Positions 57,428-64,000 of a DNA stretch of 64,000 bases are shown one piece after another. A program made the position numbers and the translations under genes. Origin of the DNA: Bradyrhizobium sp. LTSP849 (GTDB taxonomy: Bacteria > Pseudomonadota > Alphaproteobacteria > Rhizobiales > Xanthobacteraceae); assembly GCF_000938255.1 (NCBI RefSeq), contig NZ_JYMR01000026.1:1-64000 (forward strand), in the 5' to 3' direction. A model generated the notes under the pieces. That model searched no databases and had not been told where the DNA came from. It saw only the letters and a program-made list of their open reading frames with translations. The first letter of the stretch is position 1. Each line of letters opens with the position of its first letter.

Positions 57428-58318
57428 ATGAAGTTTTCCCGCCCGACGATCGTCACATGCGCCGTAACCGGTGGCCAAACCCGCCCCAGCCATAGCCCGC
57501 ATCTTCCGGTCACGCCTGAGCAGATCGCCACCTCCTGCATCGACGCTGCGAAGGCCGGAGCGGCGATTGTCCACATTCATGTTCGCGACCCGGAAACGGG
57601 CGTTCCATCTATGGAGCTCGATCTCTACCGACAGGTAGTCGACCGGATTCGTGGCAGCGGCACCGACATGATTTTAAATCTCACGACGGGGCCGGGCCAG
57701 CGCTTCGTGCCCGGAGCGAAAGATCCGGCCGAGGCCGGGCCTGGCACGTCGCTCATACGCGGCGAAGAGCGCGTGACGCATATTGAGGCGCTGAGGCCGG
57801 AAATCTGCACGCTTGACCTCAACACTATGTATTCGTTCGGCTCCGTCGTCATCAACACGCCGGAATCGTTGCGGGTCATGGCGAGGCGCATTCAAGCCGC
57901 CGGGGTGGTGCCTGAGCTTGAGATTTTCAATCCCGGCGATCTTGTCCTGGCGCGTGACCTTGTCGCCGAAGGTGTGTTGCCCCTTAGGAATTGTCTGCAG
58001 TTTGTGCTGGGCGTTAAGTATGGAGCGCCGGCTTCCGCCGACATGCTTTCGACCCTGGTTCGCATGCTTCCTGAAGGCTGGGAGTGGAGTGCGTTCGGCA
58101 CCGGCCGAATGGCATTTCCTATGGTCGCGCATGCGGTGCTTCAGGGAGGGCACGTTCGCGTCGGAATGGAAGATAATCTGCAGATTGAAAAAGGCGTGCT
58201 GGCACGAAGCAATGCCGACCTGGTGAAAAAGGCTGTCCGCATCATTTCCGATCTCGGGGCCCGACCCGCAACGGTGCAGGAAGCTCGCCAAATTCTTTCA
58301 ATCAACGGCGACAAGTAA
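57428..58318 (+). CDS. Beta-keto acid cleavage enzyme (BKACE, DUF849)
   Basis: A 296-aa zinc TIM-barrel enzyme. BKACE members take a beta-keto acid and acetyl-CoA and give acetoacetate plus an acyl-CoA. The zinc ligands are His49 and His51 in IVHIHVRDPETG, with the Glu in GGHVRVGMEDN. NLTTGPGQ and GTGRMAFPM are family motifs. ATG 57428 follows GAGGTGAGC; an in-frame TTG six codons upstream is less likely. It is the first gene of the cassette. Confidence 0.9.
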   Translation: MKFSRPTIVTCAVTGGQTRPSHSPHLPVTPEQIATSCIDAAKAGAAIVHIHVRDPETGVPSMELDLYRQVVDRIRGSGTDMILNLTTGPGQRFVPGAKDPAEAGPGTSLIRGEERVTHIEALRPEICTLDLNTMYSFGSVVINTPESLRVMARRIQAAGVVPELEIFNPGDLVLARDLVAEGVLPLRNCLQFVLGVKYGAPASADMLSTLVRMLPEGWEWSAFGTGRMAFPMVAHAVLQGGHVRVGMEDNLQIEKGVLARSNADLVKKAVRIISDLGARPATVQEARQILSINGDK

Positions 58319-58343
58319 TCCGAGACCATCGAAGGTAACCAAT

Positions 58344-59681
58344 ATGTCAACACAGGCAAACGTCAAACTGCAGAACGCGGCCGATCTTGATACAGCACTC
58401 GCCGAAGCTCGTCGCAATTACGCCAGTCGAAATCCGAATAGCTTGCGCGCTTTCGACGCAGCCGCCGAGTATCTTCCCGGAGGGAGCACCCGGACCGGAT
58501 TGTTCAACTCACCCTTTCCTTTATTTATCGAGCGCGGCAAGGACGCGCGCCTGTGGGATGTCGACGGCAAGTGCTACGTGGACGCGCTGGGCGAATATAC
58601 GGCCGGTCTATTGGGACACTCTAACCCGGTCGTCCTGCGGACGTTAAGGGAGGCACTCGAATCTGGTCTCAATTTTGGTGGTCACGTCCAGGATGAAGCG
58701 CGTTTCGCAAAGCTGATCGTTGATCGCTTTCCCTCTATCAACAAGGTTCGATTTTCGAACTCCGGTACGGAAGCTAATGTTTCCGCGATCGCCACCGCGC
58801 TGTACAGCAAGGGACGGTCGAAAGTCATGGTGTTCGAGGGAGCCTATCATGGGGGATCGCTCAGTTTTCCCGTAAATGCGGCGCCTTCCAGGTTGAACGT
58901 GCCTTACGACTTTGTCCAAGCGCCGTACAACGAAATCCAGCCGGCCATCGATCTGATCCGTGCCAACAGCGATACGCTGGGGGCCGTGATCGTCGAGCCG
59001 ATGCTCGGCGCGGGCGGCAGCATCCCCGGCGAAAAGCAATTCCTGAGCGCACTGAGAGAGGAAACGACCCGTCACGGCATCGTTCTGATCTTCGACGAAA
59101 TCCAGACCTCTCGGCTCGCACCGAACGGCATGCAGGGCTATTGGGGCATTACGCCCGATATGACCACCCTCGGCAAGTACTTGGCCGGAGGCCTATCCTT
59201 CGGCGCGTTCGGCGGCCGGGACGACATCATGGCGTTGTTGGATCCGCGCAAACCGTCGTCGCTGGTTCTCTCCGGAACTTTCAACAACAACAGTCTCGGC
59301 ATGCGGGTCGGCGCGGCCGTGCTGTCCGAAGTAGTCACGGCCCCCGCCCTTGAGCGACTGACGGCGCGCGGCGACAACTTACGGCAACGCTTGAATGTGA
59401 TGCTGCAGCGAGCTGGTGTCGCTGCGCAGTTTACCGGCTTCGGCTCGATCATGGGCATTCATTTCGTGGCAGGGCACCTCCGCAATGCGAGGGCCGCAGC
59501 AGCGTCGGATCCGAGATTGCGCGAGCTTTTTTATCTTCACATGCTGGAGGAAGGCATCTGGATCGCCCGACGCGGCATGATGGCTCTGTCGCTAGCGCTC
59601 TCCGACGATGATCTCGACAAGGTCTTTGCCGCGGTCGAGAGCTTCGTTGACCGCTGGAATCACCTTTTGCCAAAGCGCTGA
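58344..59681 (+). CDS. Class III aminotransferase, beta-phenylalanine-aminotransferase-like
   Basis: A 445-aa fold-type I PLP enzyme in the glutamate-1-semialdehyde aminomutase branch. PLP lysine is Lys278 (TTLGKYLAGG). From memory the sequence is strikingly close to Variovorax beta-phenylalanine aminotransferase: LWDVDGKCYVDALGEYTAG, FSNSGTEAN, SFGAFGGRDDIMAL and SGTFNNN all match. GGSTRTGLF places Arg50 where that enzyme's carboxylate-binding arginine lies. The gene is 25 bp after the BKACE gene. A beta-amino acid substrate is inferred. Confidence 0.85.
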   Translation: MSTQANVKLQNAADLDTALAEARRNYASRNPNSLRAFDAAAEYLPGGSTRTGLFNSPFPLFIERGKDARLWDVDGKCYVDALGEYTAGLLGHSNPVVLRTLREALESGLNFGGHVQDEARFAKLIVDRFPSINKVRFSNSGTEANVSAIATALYSKGRSKVMVFEGAYHGGSLSFPVNAAPSRLNVPYDFVQAPYNEIQPAIDLIRANSDTLGAVIVEPMLGAGGSIPGEKQFLSALREETTRHGIVLIFDEIQTSRLAPNGMQGYWGITPDMTTLGKYLAGGLSFGAFGGRDDIMALLDPRKPSSLVLSGTFNNNSLGMRVGAAVLSEVVTAPALERLTARGDNLRQRLNVMLQRAGVAAQFTGFGSIMGIHFVAGHLRNARAAAASDPRLRELFYLHMLEEGIWIARRGMMALSLALSDDDLDKVFAAVESFVDRWNHLLPKR

Positions 59682-59715
59682 TCGACGATCCGGCGTTCAA
59701 TTCGGCAACCGATGC

Positions 59716-59763
59716 TTGGATACGAAGCTCGTAGGTCAAACTGCTCTAGTGACTGGCGGGACC
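59716..59763 (+). pseudogene. Remnant of a short-chain dehydrogenase N-terminus
   Basis: A 16-codon stretch translates as LDTKLVGQTALVTGGT, the typical beginning of an SDR (nucleotide-binding TGG motif). The similarity stops at once. It lies in the 188-bp spacer between the aminotransferase and the binding-protein gene, which suggests that an SDR gene of the cassette has been deleted. Confidence 0.55.
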
Positions 59764-59869
59764 ATGCAGCGCGCAAATCTTGGATGGCATCACGGCAGCT
59801 TTGGTGAAGATGGCTTAGCACTTTTTGACGGTATCGCCGCGGCGATCGTTTTCAGCAGGAGAGAACCAT

Positions 59870-60763
59870 ATGAATAAGCATCCGATGTTTTGCATACTCG
59901 CACTCTCTTTGGTCCTGCCGGGCGCAGCCTCCGGACAAGACCTCGCAGGTACGCTCAAGAAGATAAAAGACAATGGAACGATTGTCCTGGGCGTTCGAGA
60001 ATCCTCGGTACCGTTTTCCTATCACGACGACGATCAGAAGCCGATCGGCTATGCGGTCGACATTTGCCGTCGAGTGGTCGAGGCCGTGAAGACACGGATC
60101 GGCGTATCCGATCTGAAGGTGGAATATGTACCGGCAAACGCAAACAACCGCATCCCGCTGATGGCTAATGGGACGATAGACCTCGAATGCGCTTCGACGA
60201 GCAATCTCGAGGAACGTCAGAAGGTTGTTGCGTTCTCGATCACTCATTTTGTGTCAAACATCCGGGCCATCGTCCGGAAGGACGCTCCCTACAAGACGCT
60301 GAAGGATCTCAACGGCAAAGCGATTGCCGTAATTCCGGGTATGACATCACTGCCGTTGCTCTTGAAATATGCCGTCGACAACAAAGTTAGTTTCGAGCGC
60401 ATCCCCGGCAAAGACGTGGCGGAGGCCTTCTTGCTGTTCCAAACGCAGCGCGCCGAGGCCTTTGTGTTCGACGACGTGCTGCTGGCATCGATGGTGGCCA
60501 ACAGCCCGCCCCCCCACGGCTACAGAATGCTTGACGATACGCTGCGATCCGAGCCAAACGCCCTAATGATGCGGAAGGACGATGGCCCCTTTAAGGAGCT
60601 TGTCGATGCAACAATGCTCACCATGATCAAGAGCGGCGAACTTGAGGCGCTCTACAGCAAATGGTTCATGCAGCCGATTCCGCCGCATGGCATCAACCTC
60701 AATTTTCCAATCTCGAAGGAACTGCGGGATGCGCTAGCAAACCCCAACGACAAGGGTGTCTGA
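59870..60763 (+). CDS. Amino-acid ABC transporter substrate-binding protein
   Basis: A 297-aa periplasmic protein of the polar-amino-acid (GltI/SBP_bac_3) family. A signal peptide (residues 1-20, CILALSLVLPGAASG) is followed by TIVLGVRESSVPFSYHDD, the usual mature start. ATG 59870 follows AGCAGGAGAG. No permease or ATPase gene is in the cassette, so the rest of the importer must be elsewhere or has been lost. Confidence 0.9.
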   Translation: MNKHPMFCILALSLVLPGAASGQDLAGTLKKIKDNGTIVLGVRESSVPFSYHDDDQKPIGYAVDICRRVVEAVKTRIGVSDLKVEYVPANANNRIPLMANGTIDLECASTSNLEERQKVVAFSITHFVSNIRAIVRKDAPYKTLKDLNGKAIAVIPGMTSLPLLLKYAVDNKVSFERIPGKDVAEAFLLFQTQRAEAFVFDDVLLASMVANSPPPHGYRMLDDTLRSEPNALMMRKDDGPFKELVDATMLTMIKSGELEALYSKWFMQPIPPHGINLNFPISKELRDALANPNDKGV

Positions 60764-60827
60764 CCTTGGGGAGATTCCGGCGTGCTCAACGCGCTGTCGG
60801 GACTTCGGGCGATTCCCGCAAGAAGTC

Positions 60828-60844
60828 ATGGCGGAGAGAGTGTC
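60828..60844. repeat. Attachment-site direct repeat, internal copy
   Basis: An exact second copy of ATGGCGGAGAGAGTGTC, 4885 bp from the first. It lies 65 bp after the binding-protein gene and 154 bp ahead of the integrase start, where an attachment site of the integrase is expected. It divides the region into two tandem elements. Confidence 0.65.
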
Positions 60845-60859
60845 CTTTCCGCCGTCTCT

Positions 60860-60944
60860 GCGCTCTTCCGCTCACTTCTGAAATCTGAAAATTTTCAGCG
60901 GCTTAACGCTTAGCCTCTATTTACACTTCCGCGCTCTTCCGCTC
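60860..60944. promoter_or_regulatory. Integrase upstream region: direct repeats and palindrome
   Basis: GCGCTCTTCCGCTC occurs at 60860-60873 and 60931-60944. Between them is the perfect 14-bp palindrome CTGAAAATTTTCAG (60885-60898). Related CTCTTCCGC motifs recur at 63372 and, inverted, at 63404. Candidates are integrase arm sites or the operator of an element-encoded regulator. Confidence 0.5.
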
Positions 60945-60998
60945 CAATCCGGCATCCCTTTGTGGGTTGATTTGTGGATGCTTGGAGTTCGACGGAAG

Positions 60999-62276
60999 AT
61001 GCGCGTAACGAACAAGCTCACCGCTCTTGGCGTCACGCGCGCGAAGAAGCCAGGCCGCTATGCCGACGGCGGCGGGCTGTATCTTCAGGTGACCAACACC
61101 GGCAGCAAGTCATGGTTGTTTCGCTACATGCTGGCCGGCCAAGCGCGAGAGATGGGTCTCGGCTCAATTCAAACCTGGACACTTGCTGAGGCGCGCGACC
61201 GCGCGCGATCGCAGCGGCAGCTGCTGGACGACGACAAGGATCCTCTCGAAGTCCGCAAGCAGCGTGAGCAGGAGGCGGCTCTCGCCAAGGCCACGACGGT
61301 CACCTTCGAGGAATGCGCCTCCGATTACATCGAGGACCAAAAGCCCGGCTGGAAAAACGAGAAGCACGCCGAGCAATGGACGTCGACGCTGAAGAAGTGG
61401 GCATATCCGATCATCGGCAAGCTCCCGGTCGGCGGTGTCACGACTGACCTAGTGCTGAAGGTCTTGAAACAGCCCATCAGCGAAGAAGCTGACGCGGAGA
61501 TCTTCTGGCTGGCAAGAACAGAGACTGCGAGCCGCGTTCGCGGCCGCGTCGAAAAGATCCTCGGCTGGGCGGGGACACGAAGGCTGCGCGCCGGCGACAA
61601 TCCGGCCCGATGGAAAGGCCATCTGGAGCACCTACTTCCGGCGCCGTCGACGGTTGCACCTGTCGAGCATCACAAGGCGCTCCCGTACAAAGAACTTCCG
61701 AGCTTCATGGCGGAACTACGTCGACGCGACAGCTTGAGCGCTCGCGCGCTCGAGTTCACGATCCTCACCGCCGTGAGGACGAGCGATACGATCGAGGCAC
61801 CGCGTGCCGAAATTGATCGCGCCGATCGCTCCTGGACGATCGCAGCGGCGCGCCTGAAGGGGCGGCGGGGCCGCAGAAAGAGCGATCACAACGTGCCGCT
61901 GTCCGAGCGCGCGTTGAAGATCGTCGATGAGCTCTTGCAACATTCGGCGTTTCTTTTCGCGCATGAGAGCGGAGAGCCGCTCTCGAATATGGCTATGCTC
62001 GAGCTCCTCCAAGGCATGGGATTTGGCGAGGACCTAACGGTCCATGGTTTCCGCTCAACCTTCAAGGATTGGTGCAGCGAGCAGACCAGCTACCCGAACG
62101 AGATGTCGGAACTCGCGCTTGCACACACTGTCTCGGACAAAGTCGAAGCTGCCTATCGCCGCGGCGACATGCGCGAGAAACGACGTCGCATGATGGCGCA
62201 CTGGGCACGGTACTGCGCATCAACGCCCCGCGCGGAAGCGAGTGAAGCAGATCGAGTGGTAGCGTTGCGAGCTTAA
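60999..62276 (+). CDS. Tyrosine-type site-specific integrase
   Basis: A 425-aa P4/phage-type integrase. An N-terminal DUF4102 arm-binding domain (KPGRYADGGGLYLQVTNTGSK, split across 16-36) is followed by a core-binding domain and the catalytic part: Arg in TAVRTSD, HGFR, His in ALAHTV and Tyr in AAYRRGD. The start is uncertain: ATG 60999 (MRVTNKLTALG) is used; an ATG at 60978 or TTG at 60960 would add 7 or 13 residues. It abuts the internal attachment repeat. Confidence 0.92.
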   Translation: MRVTNKLTALGVTRAKKPGRYADGGGLYLQVTNTGSKSWLFRYMLAGQAREMGLGSIQTWTLAEARDRARSQRQLLDDDKDPLEVRKQREQEAALAKATTVTFEECASDYIEDQKPGWKNEKHAEQWTSTLKKWAYPIIGKLPVGGVTTDLVLKVLKQPISEEADAEIFWLARTETASRVRGRVEKILGWAGTRRLRAGDNPARWKGHLEHLLPAPSTVAPVEHHKALPYKELPSFMAELRRRDSLSARALEFTILTAVRTSDTIEAPRAEIDRADRSWTIAAARLKGRRGRRKSDHNVPLSERALKIVDELLQHSAFLFAHESGEPLSNMAMLELLQGMGFGEDLTVHGFRSTFKDWCSEQTSYPNEMSELALAHTVSDKVEAAYRRGDMREKRRRMMAHWARYCASTPRAEASEADRVVALRA

Positions 62277-62281
62277 GGCTT

Positions 62282-62309
62282 CCCCGTCGGCGCTGGAACG
62301 CCGACGGGG
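62282..62309. terminator. Strong hairpin after the integrase gene
   Basis: A perfect 11-bp stem CCCCGTCGGCG / CGCCGACGGGG with a CTGGAA loop starts 6 nt after the integrase stop. There is no U-tract, so it may be a weak terminator or a processing signal ahead of the next gene. Confidence 0.55.
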
Positions 62310-62340
62310 CTCAACCACAACCGCACGCGGGAGGTGCGCA

Positions 62341-63309
62341 GTGGCAATGACCAAGATATCTGCCGAAAGGCAAACGTTCGCAAGTCCCCTGCCAGAGTGG
62401 ACATCGCTTGCTCGTGCCCGTTTTTTGGTCGCGCGCGAGCCGATCAGCACCACAGCTCAATGGCTGGATTTTTGGGAAGAGAAAGGTCGCTTGATCCTTT
62501 CGCAGGTCGCTGCGGCAGATCAACAGATCAAGTTGAGAAGGCCAGCCGATGATCTGAGACTCTCGTTTCGGCACGGCGACGCCATGTTGATATTGGATGG
62601 CACTTTCGGACGTGTGCTTGCCCGACCGCATAATGCGACGCAGAGCCTGCAGCTCCACTCATCGGAAGCATGTCGACGATGGAGGCTCGAGGCATCGTTT
62701 CCAAGATCGATGATGATCTTAAGTCAGGTCGCCGAGATGATATTGGGCAGCGCCGAAGCAGAGTTGCAGAGCGCGCTCGAAGAGGGCCGCTGCTCGCTTT
62801 GGGCAAGACCGCGCGATAATGCCGATTTCGAAGTCGTGCCTCCCGACCGGTGGCGCCTCTATCATTTGCGGCCGATCATCGTTCGCTCGGGCGAGAAACT
62901 CTTGGACGGCGGGCGGAGGCAAGTGTGGTCAAAGGCTGATCCAGTCGATGCAGATGGACCTAGCGGCGATGCACTCTATTCCATCCATGTCAGTGTCTAT
63001 CCTATCGCTGCACCTGCACCCCGACCGTTTGAGGCCAAAGGGCGTACGGCCGCGCCAGGCGCGCGCCGAGGTGCGCCTCAGCTCTACGACTGGTCCAAGA
63101 TCGAAGCGAAGATCCGCGCCATGCTTCTCGCGAAGGGCTCTCCGCATCGAGCAAACCCGATGTGGACCAAGGAGAGGTTTCGGATCGATTTACTCGATTG
63201 GTGCGATCAGAATGGACTTGGAAGCCCATCGACGGCTGTGGTCGATGCGCACCTAAATCCGATAATTGCGGAACTTGAAAAACAGCGTCCTGCAAAGAAG
63301 TTACGGTAA
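62341..63309 (+). CDS. Hypothetical island protein
   Basis: A 322-aa protein that I do not recognise. No membrane helix, signal or catalytic motif is evident. The middle is mixed alpha/beta with several Trp. An Ala/Pro/Arg-rich linker (about 228-245) leads to a C-terminal segment (YDWSKIEAKIRAMLLAKGSPHRANPM, split) that reads like a short DNA- or protein-binding helix unit. GTG 62341 is chosen because GGGAGG lies 6 nt upstream; ATG 62347 is the alternative. It follows the integrase by 64 bp. Confidence 0.65.
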   Translation: MAMTKISAERQTFASPLPEWTSLARARFLVAREPISTTAQWLDFWEEKGRLILSQVAAADQQIKLRRPADDLRLSFRHGDAMLILDGTFGRVLARPHNATQSLQLHSSEACRRWRLEASFPRSMMILSQVAEMILGSAEAELQSALEEGRCSLWARPRDNADFEVVPPDRWRLYHLRPIIVRSGEKLLDGGRRQVWSKADPVDADGPSGDALYSIHVSVYPIAAPAPRPFEAKGRTAAPGARRGAPQLYDWSKIEAKIRAMLLAKGSPHRANPMWTKERFRIDLLDWCDQNGLGSPSTAVVDAHLNPIIAELEKQRPAKKLR

Positions 63310-63371
63310 TCCGGCAATTCCGGCAGATACCGAATTCCCGGATTGCCGGACGACATTTCAGAAAAACTCCG

Positions 63372-63414
63372 CTCTCTTCCGCTGCGTCGCTTCGCTGTTA
63401 AGCGCGGAAGAGAG
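63372..63414. repeat. 11-bp inverted repeat ahead of HTH gene
   Basis: CTCTCTTCCGC (63372-63382) and GCGGAAGAGAG (63404-63414) are exact inverted copies with a 21-nt spacer, ending at the ATG of the next gene. The core matches the repeats upstream of the integrase. Confidence 0.6.
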
Positions 63415-63705
63415 ATGGGAGTTCTTCACATGACGACGATCAGTACGCACCAGGCGCCGATGTCGCTCGACGACTTCGTGCGCATCTTCTGCTTACCACC
63501 GATCGTACCGCCCAAACGGTGCCAAGAGATCCTCACCTGCAGCCATGCAAAGTTCTACGAGCTGCGGCAGGAAGGTAAGATCAGGATTGTGCCGCGACCT
63601 GGTGGCGAGAAGCCGAGAGATCGCCAACGCGGCGCTTCTGGCGGCCTAACTGGGGTGCCCGTCGAGGATCTGTATCAGCTTTGCGTTGCAGCGGTATCGC
63701 CGTGA
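63415..63705 (+). CDS. Small HTH protein, AlpA/excisionase-like
   Basis: A 96-aa protein with a likely winged-helix site at about 35-65 (RCQEILTCSHAKFYELRQEGK), the MerR/AlpA 'HTH_17' pattern found in excisionases. ATG 63415 or ATG 63430 may be the start. The stop overlaps the next gene by 4 bp (GTGA). The role in excision is inferred from position and domain. Confidence 0.6.
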   Translation: MGVLHMTTISTHQAPMSLDDFVRIFCLPPIVPPKRCQEILTCSHAKFYELRQEGKIRIVPRPGGEKPRDRQRGASGGLTGVPVEDLYQLCVAAVSP

Positions 63706-63956
63706 CAGCGCGGATCTTCGCGTTCCCTCCTAGTCGCCGTCAGGACTATATCCGGCGCCAAGCGCGGATGATCGCGAGTATGAACGCGGTGTCTGGCGAG
63801 CGCTATCTGAGCCGCCAGATCGAGCAGCAGCGCGGCATCATGATCGGCCGCGGGATCGCTCCTCAGACGGTCCAGCGTGAACTCAAAGCGTTGGAGCGGG
63901 CCATCCGGGCCGCGATGTGGGGTGCTGTGCTGACGCCGGGCGGTGATGGCAGGTGA
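63702..63956 (+). CDS. DUF6074 family protein
   Basis: An 84-aa basic protein (VTARIFAFPPSRRQDYIRRQ at the start, then a helical body with VQRELKALERAIRAAMWG). It fits the DUF6074 group as I recall it, a short protein of mobile DNA in Rhizobiales with unknown function. GTG 63702 overlaps the stop of the HTH gene. Confidence 0.65.
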   Translation: MTARIFAFPPSRRQDYIRRQARMIASMNAVSGERYLSRQIEQQRGIMIGRGIAPQTVQRELKALERAIRAAMWGAVLTPGGDGR

Positions 63957-64000
63957 GTAAACCCGGACCGCTGACCGAGGAACATCCAGACCCGCAGCGG
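63953..64000 (+). CDS. Start of a further island ORF, cut by the window edge
   Basis: GTG at 63953 overlaps the DUF6074 stop (GTGA) and opens a frame SKPGPLTEEHPDPQR that is still open at 64000. Three genes in a row are joined by such overlaps. Too short to classify. Confidence 0.45.
   Translation, partial: MSKPGPLTEEHPDPQR

Noticed and set aside
58344..59681. Annotation as glutamate-1-semialdehyde aminomutase (hemL)
   Set aside because: The fold is shared, but the context (BKACE, GntR, binding protein) and the close resemblance to beta-phenylalanine aminotransferase argue against a heme role.

Overview
The window is 64 kb of high-GC DNA from an alphaproteobacterium of the Bradyrhizobium type. 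That reading rests on the secA-ppiC-argJ order, a phaR regulator divergent from phbAB, an ACC deaminase next to its Lrp-type regulator, a DUF4167 protein, DUF1178, and many palindromic intergenic repeats of the kind common in Bradyrhizobium. Gene calls come from reading the sequence and from family knowledge; no database search was run.

Layout. 1-1521: an IS1182-like insertion sequence, apparently complete, at the left edge. 1689-9822: an amide-utilisation locus with an amidase, a LivHJMGF-type ABC importer, a second AmiC-like binding protein without an obvious signal peptide, and a divergent MarR regulator. 10027-31487: mostly core genes: secA, ppiC, argJ, a Nudix hydrolase, comF, a glutaredoxin, a nitrilase-family amidase, ubiG, lysC, ptsP (EI-Ntr), prfA with prmC, DUF4167, gloB and a cupin. 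31622-39936: a DMT permease, PHB synthesis and control (phbB, phbA, phaR), a class IV aminotransferase, an HSL-type esterase and a PAS-GGDEF diguanylate cyclase. 39952-46705: an accessory cluster with three carboxymuconolactone-decarboxylase (CMD/AhpD-like) proteins, a cysteine-synthase-like PLP enzyme, a LysR regulator, a flavin monooxygenase and an MHS-type transporter. 46712-48353: acdR/acdS. 48491-55598: recQ, a polysaccharide deacetylase, a metA-like plus metY pair, and an amidase with a histone-H1-like N-terminal tail.

From about 55.9 kb the DNA becomes mobile. A 17-bp direct repeat resembling the reverse complement of a tRNA-Ser 3' end lies at 55943-55959 and again at 60828-60844. Between the copies is a compact catabolic cassette: a GntR regulator, three near-identical palindromic operators, a beta-keto acid cleavage enzyme (BKACE), a class III aminotransferase resembling beta-phenylalanine aminotransferase, a short remnant of an SDR gene, and a periplasmic amino-acid-binding protein. 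Right of the second copy come a tyrosine integrase, an unrecognised 322-aa protein, a small HTH (AlpA/excisionase-like) protein, a DUF6074 protein and the start of one more ORF. This is best read as two tandem integrative elements whose right end, and probably the intact tRNA, lie beyond 64000.

The most interesting proposal is the cassette at 56406-60763. It pairs transamination of a beta-amino acid with acetyl-CoA-dependent cleavage of the resulting beta-keto acid, under a GntR switch with three operators, in one mobile unit. The CMD/cysteine-synthase-like cluster at 40-46.7 kb is the second candidate for an undescribed pathway.
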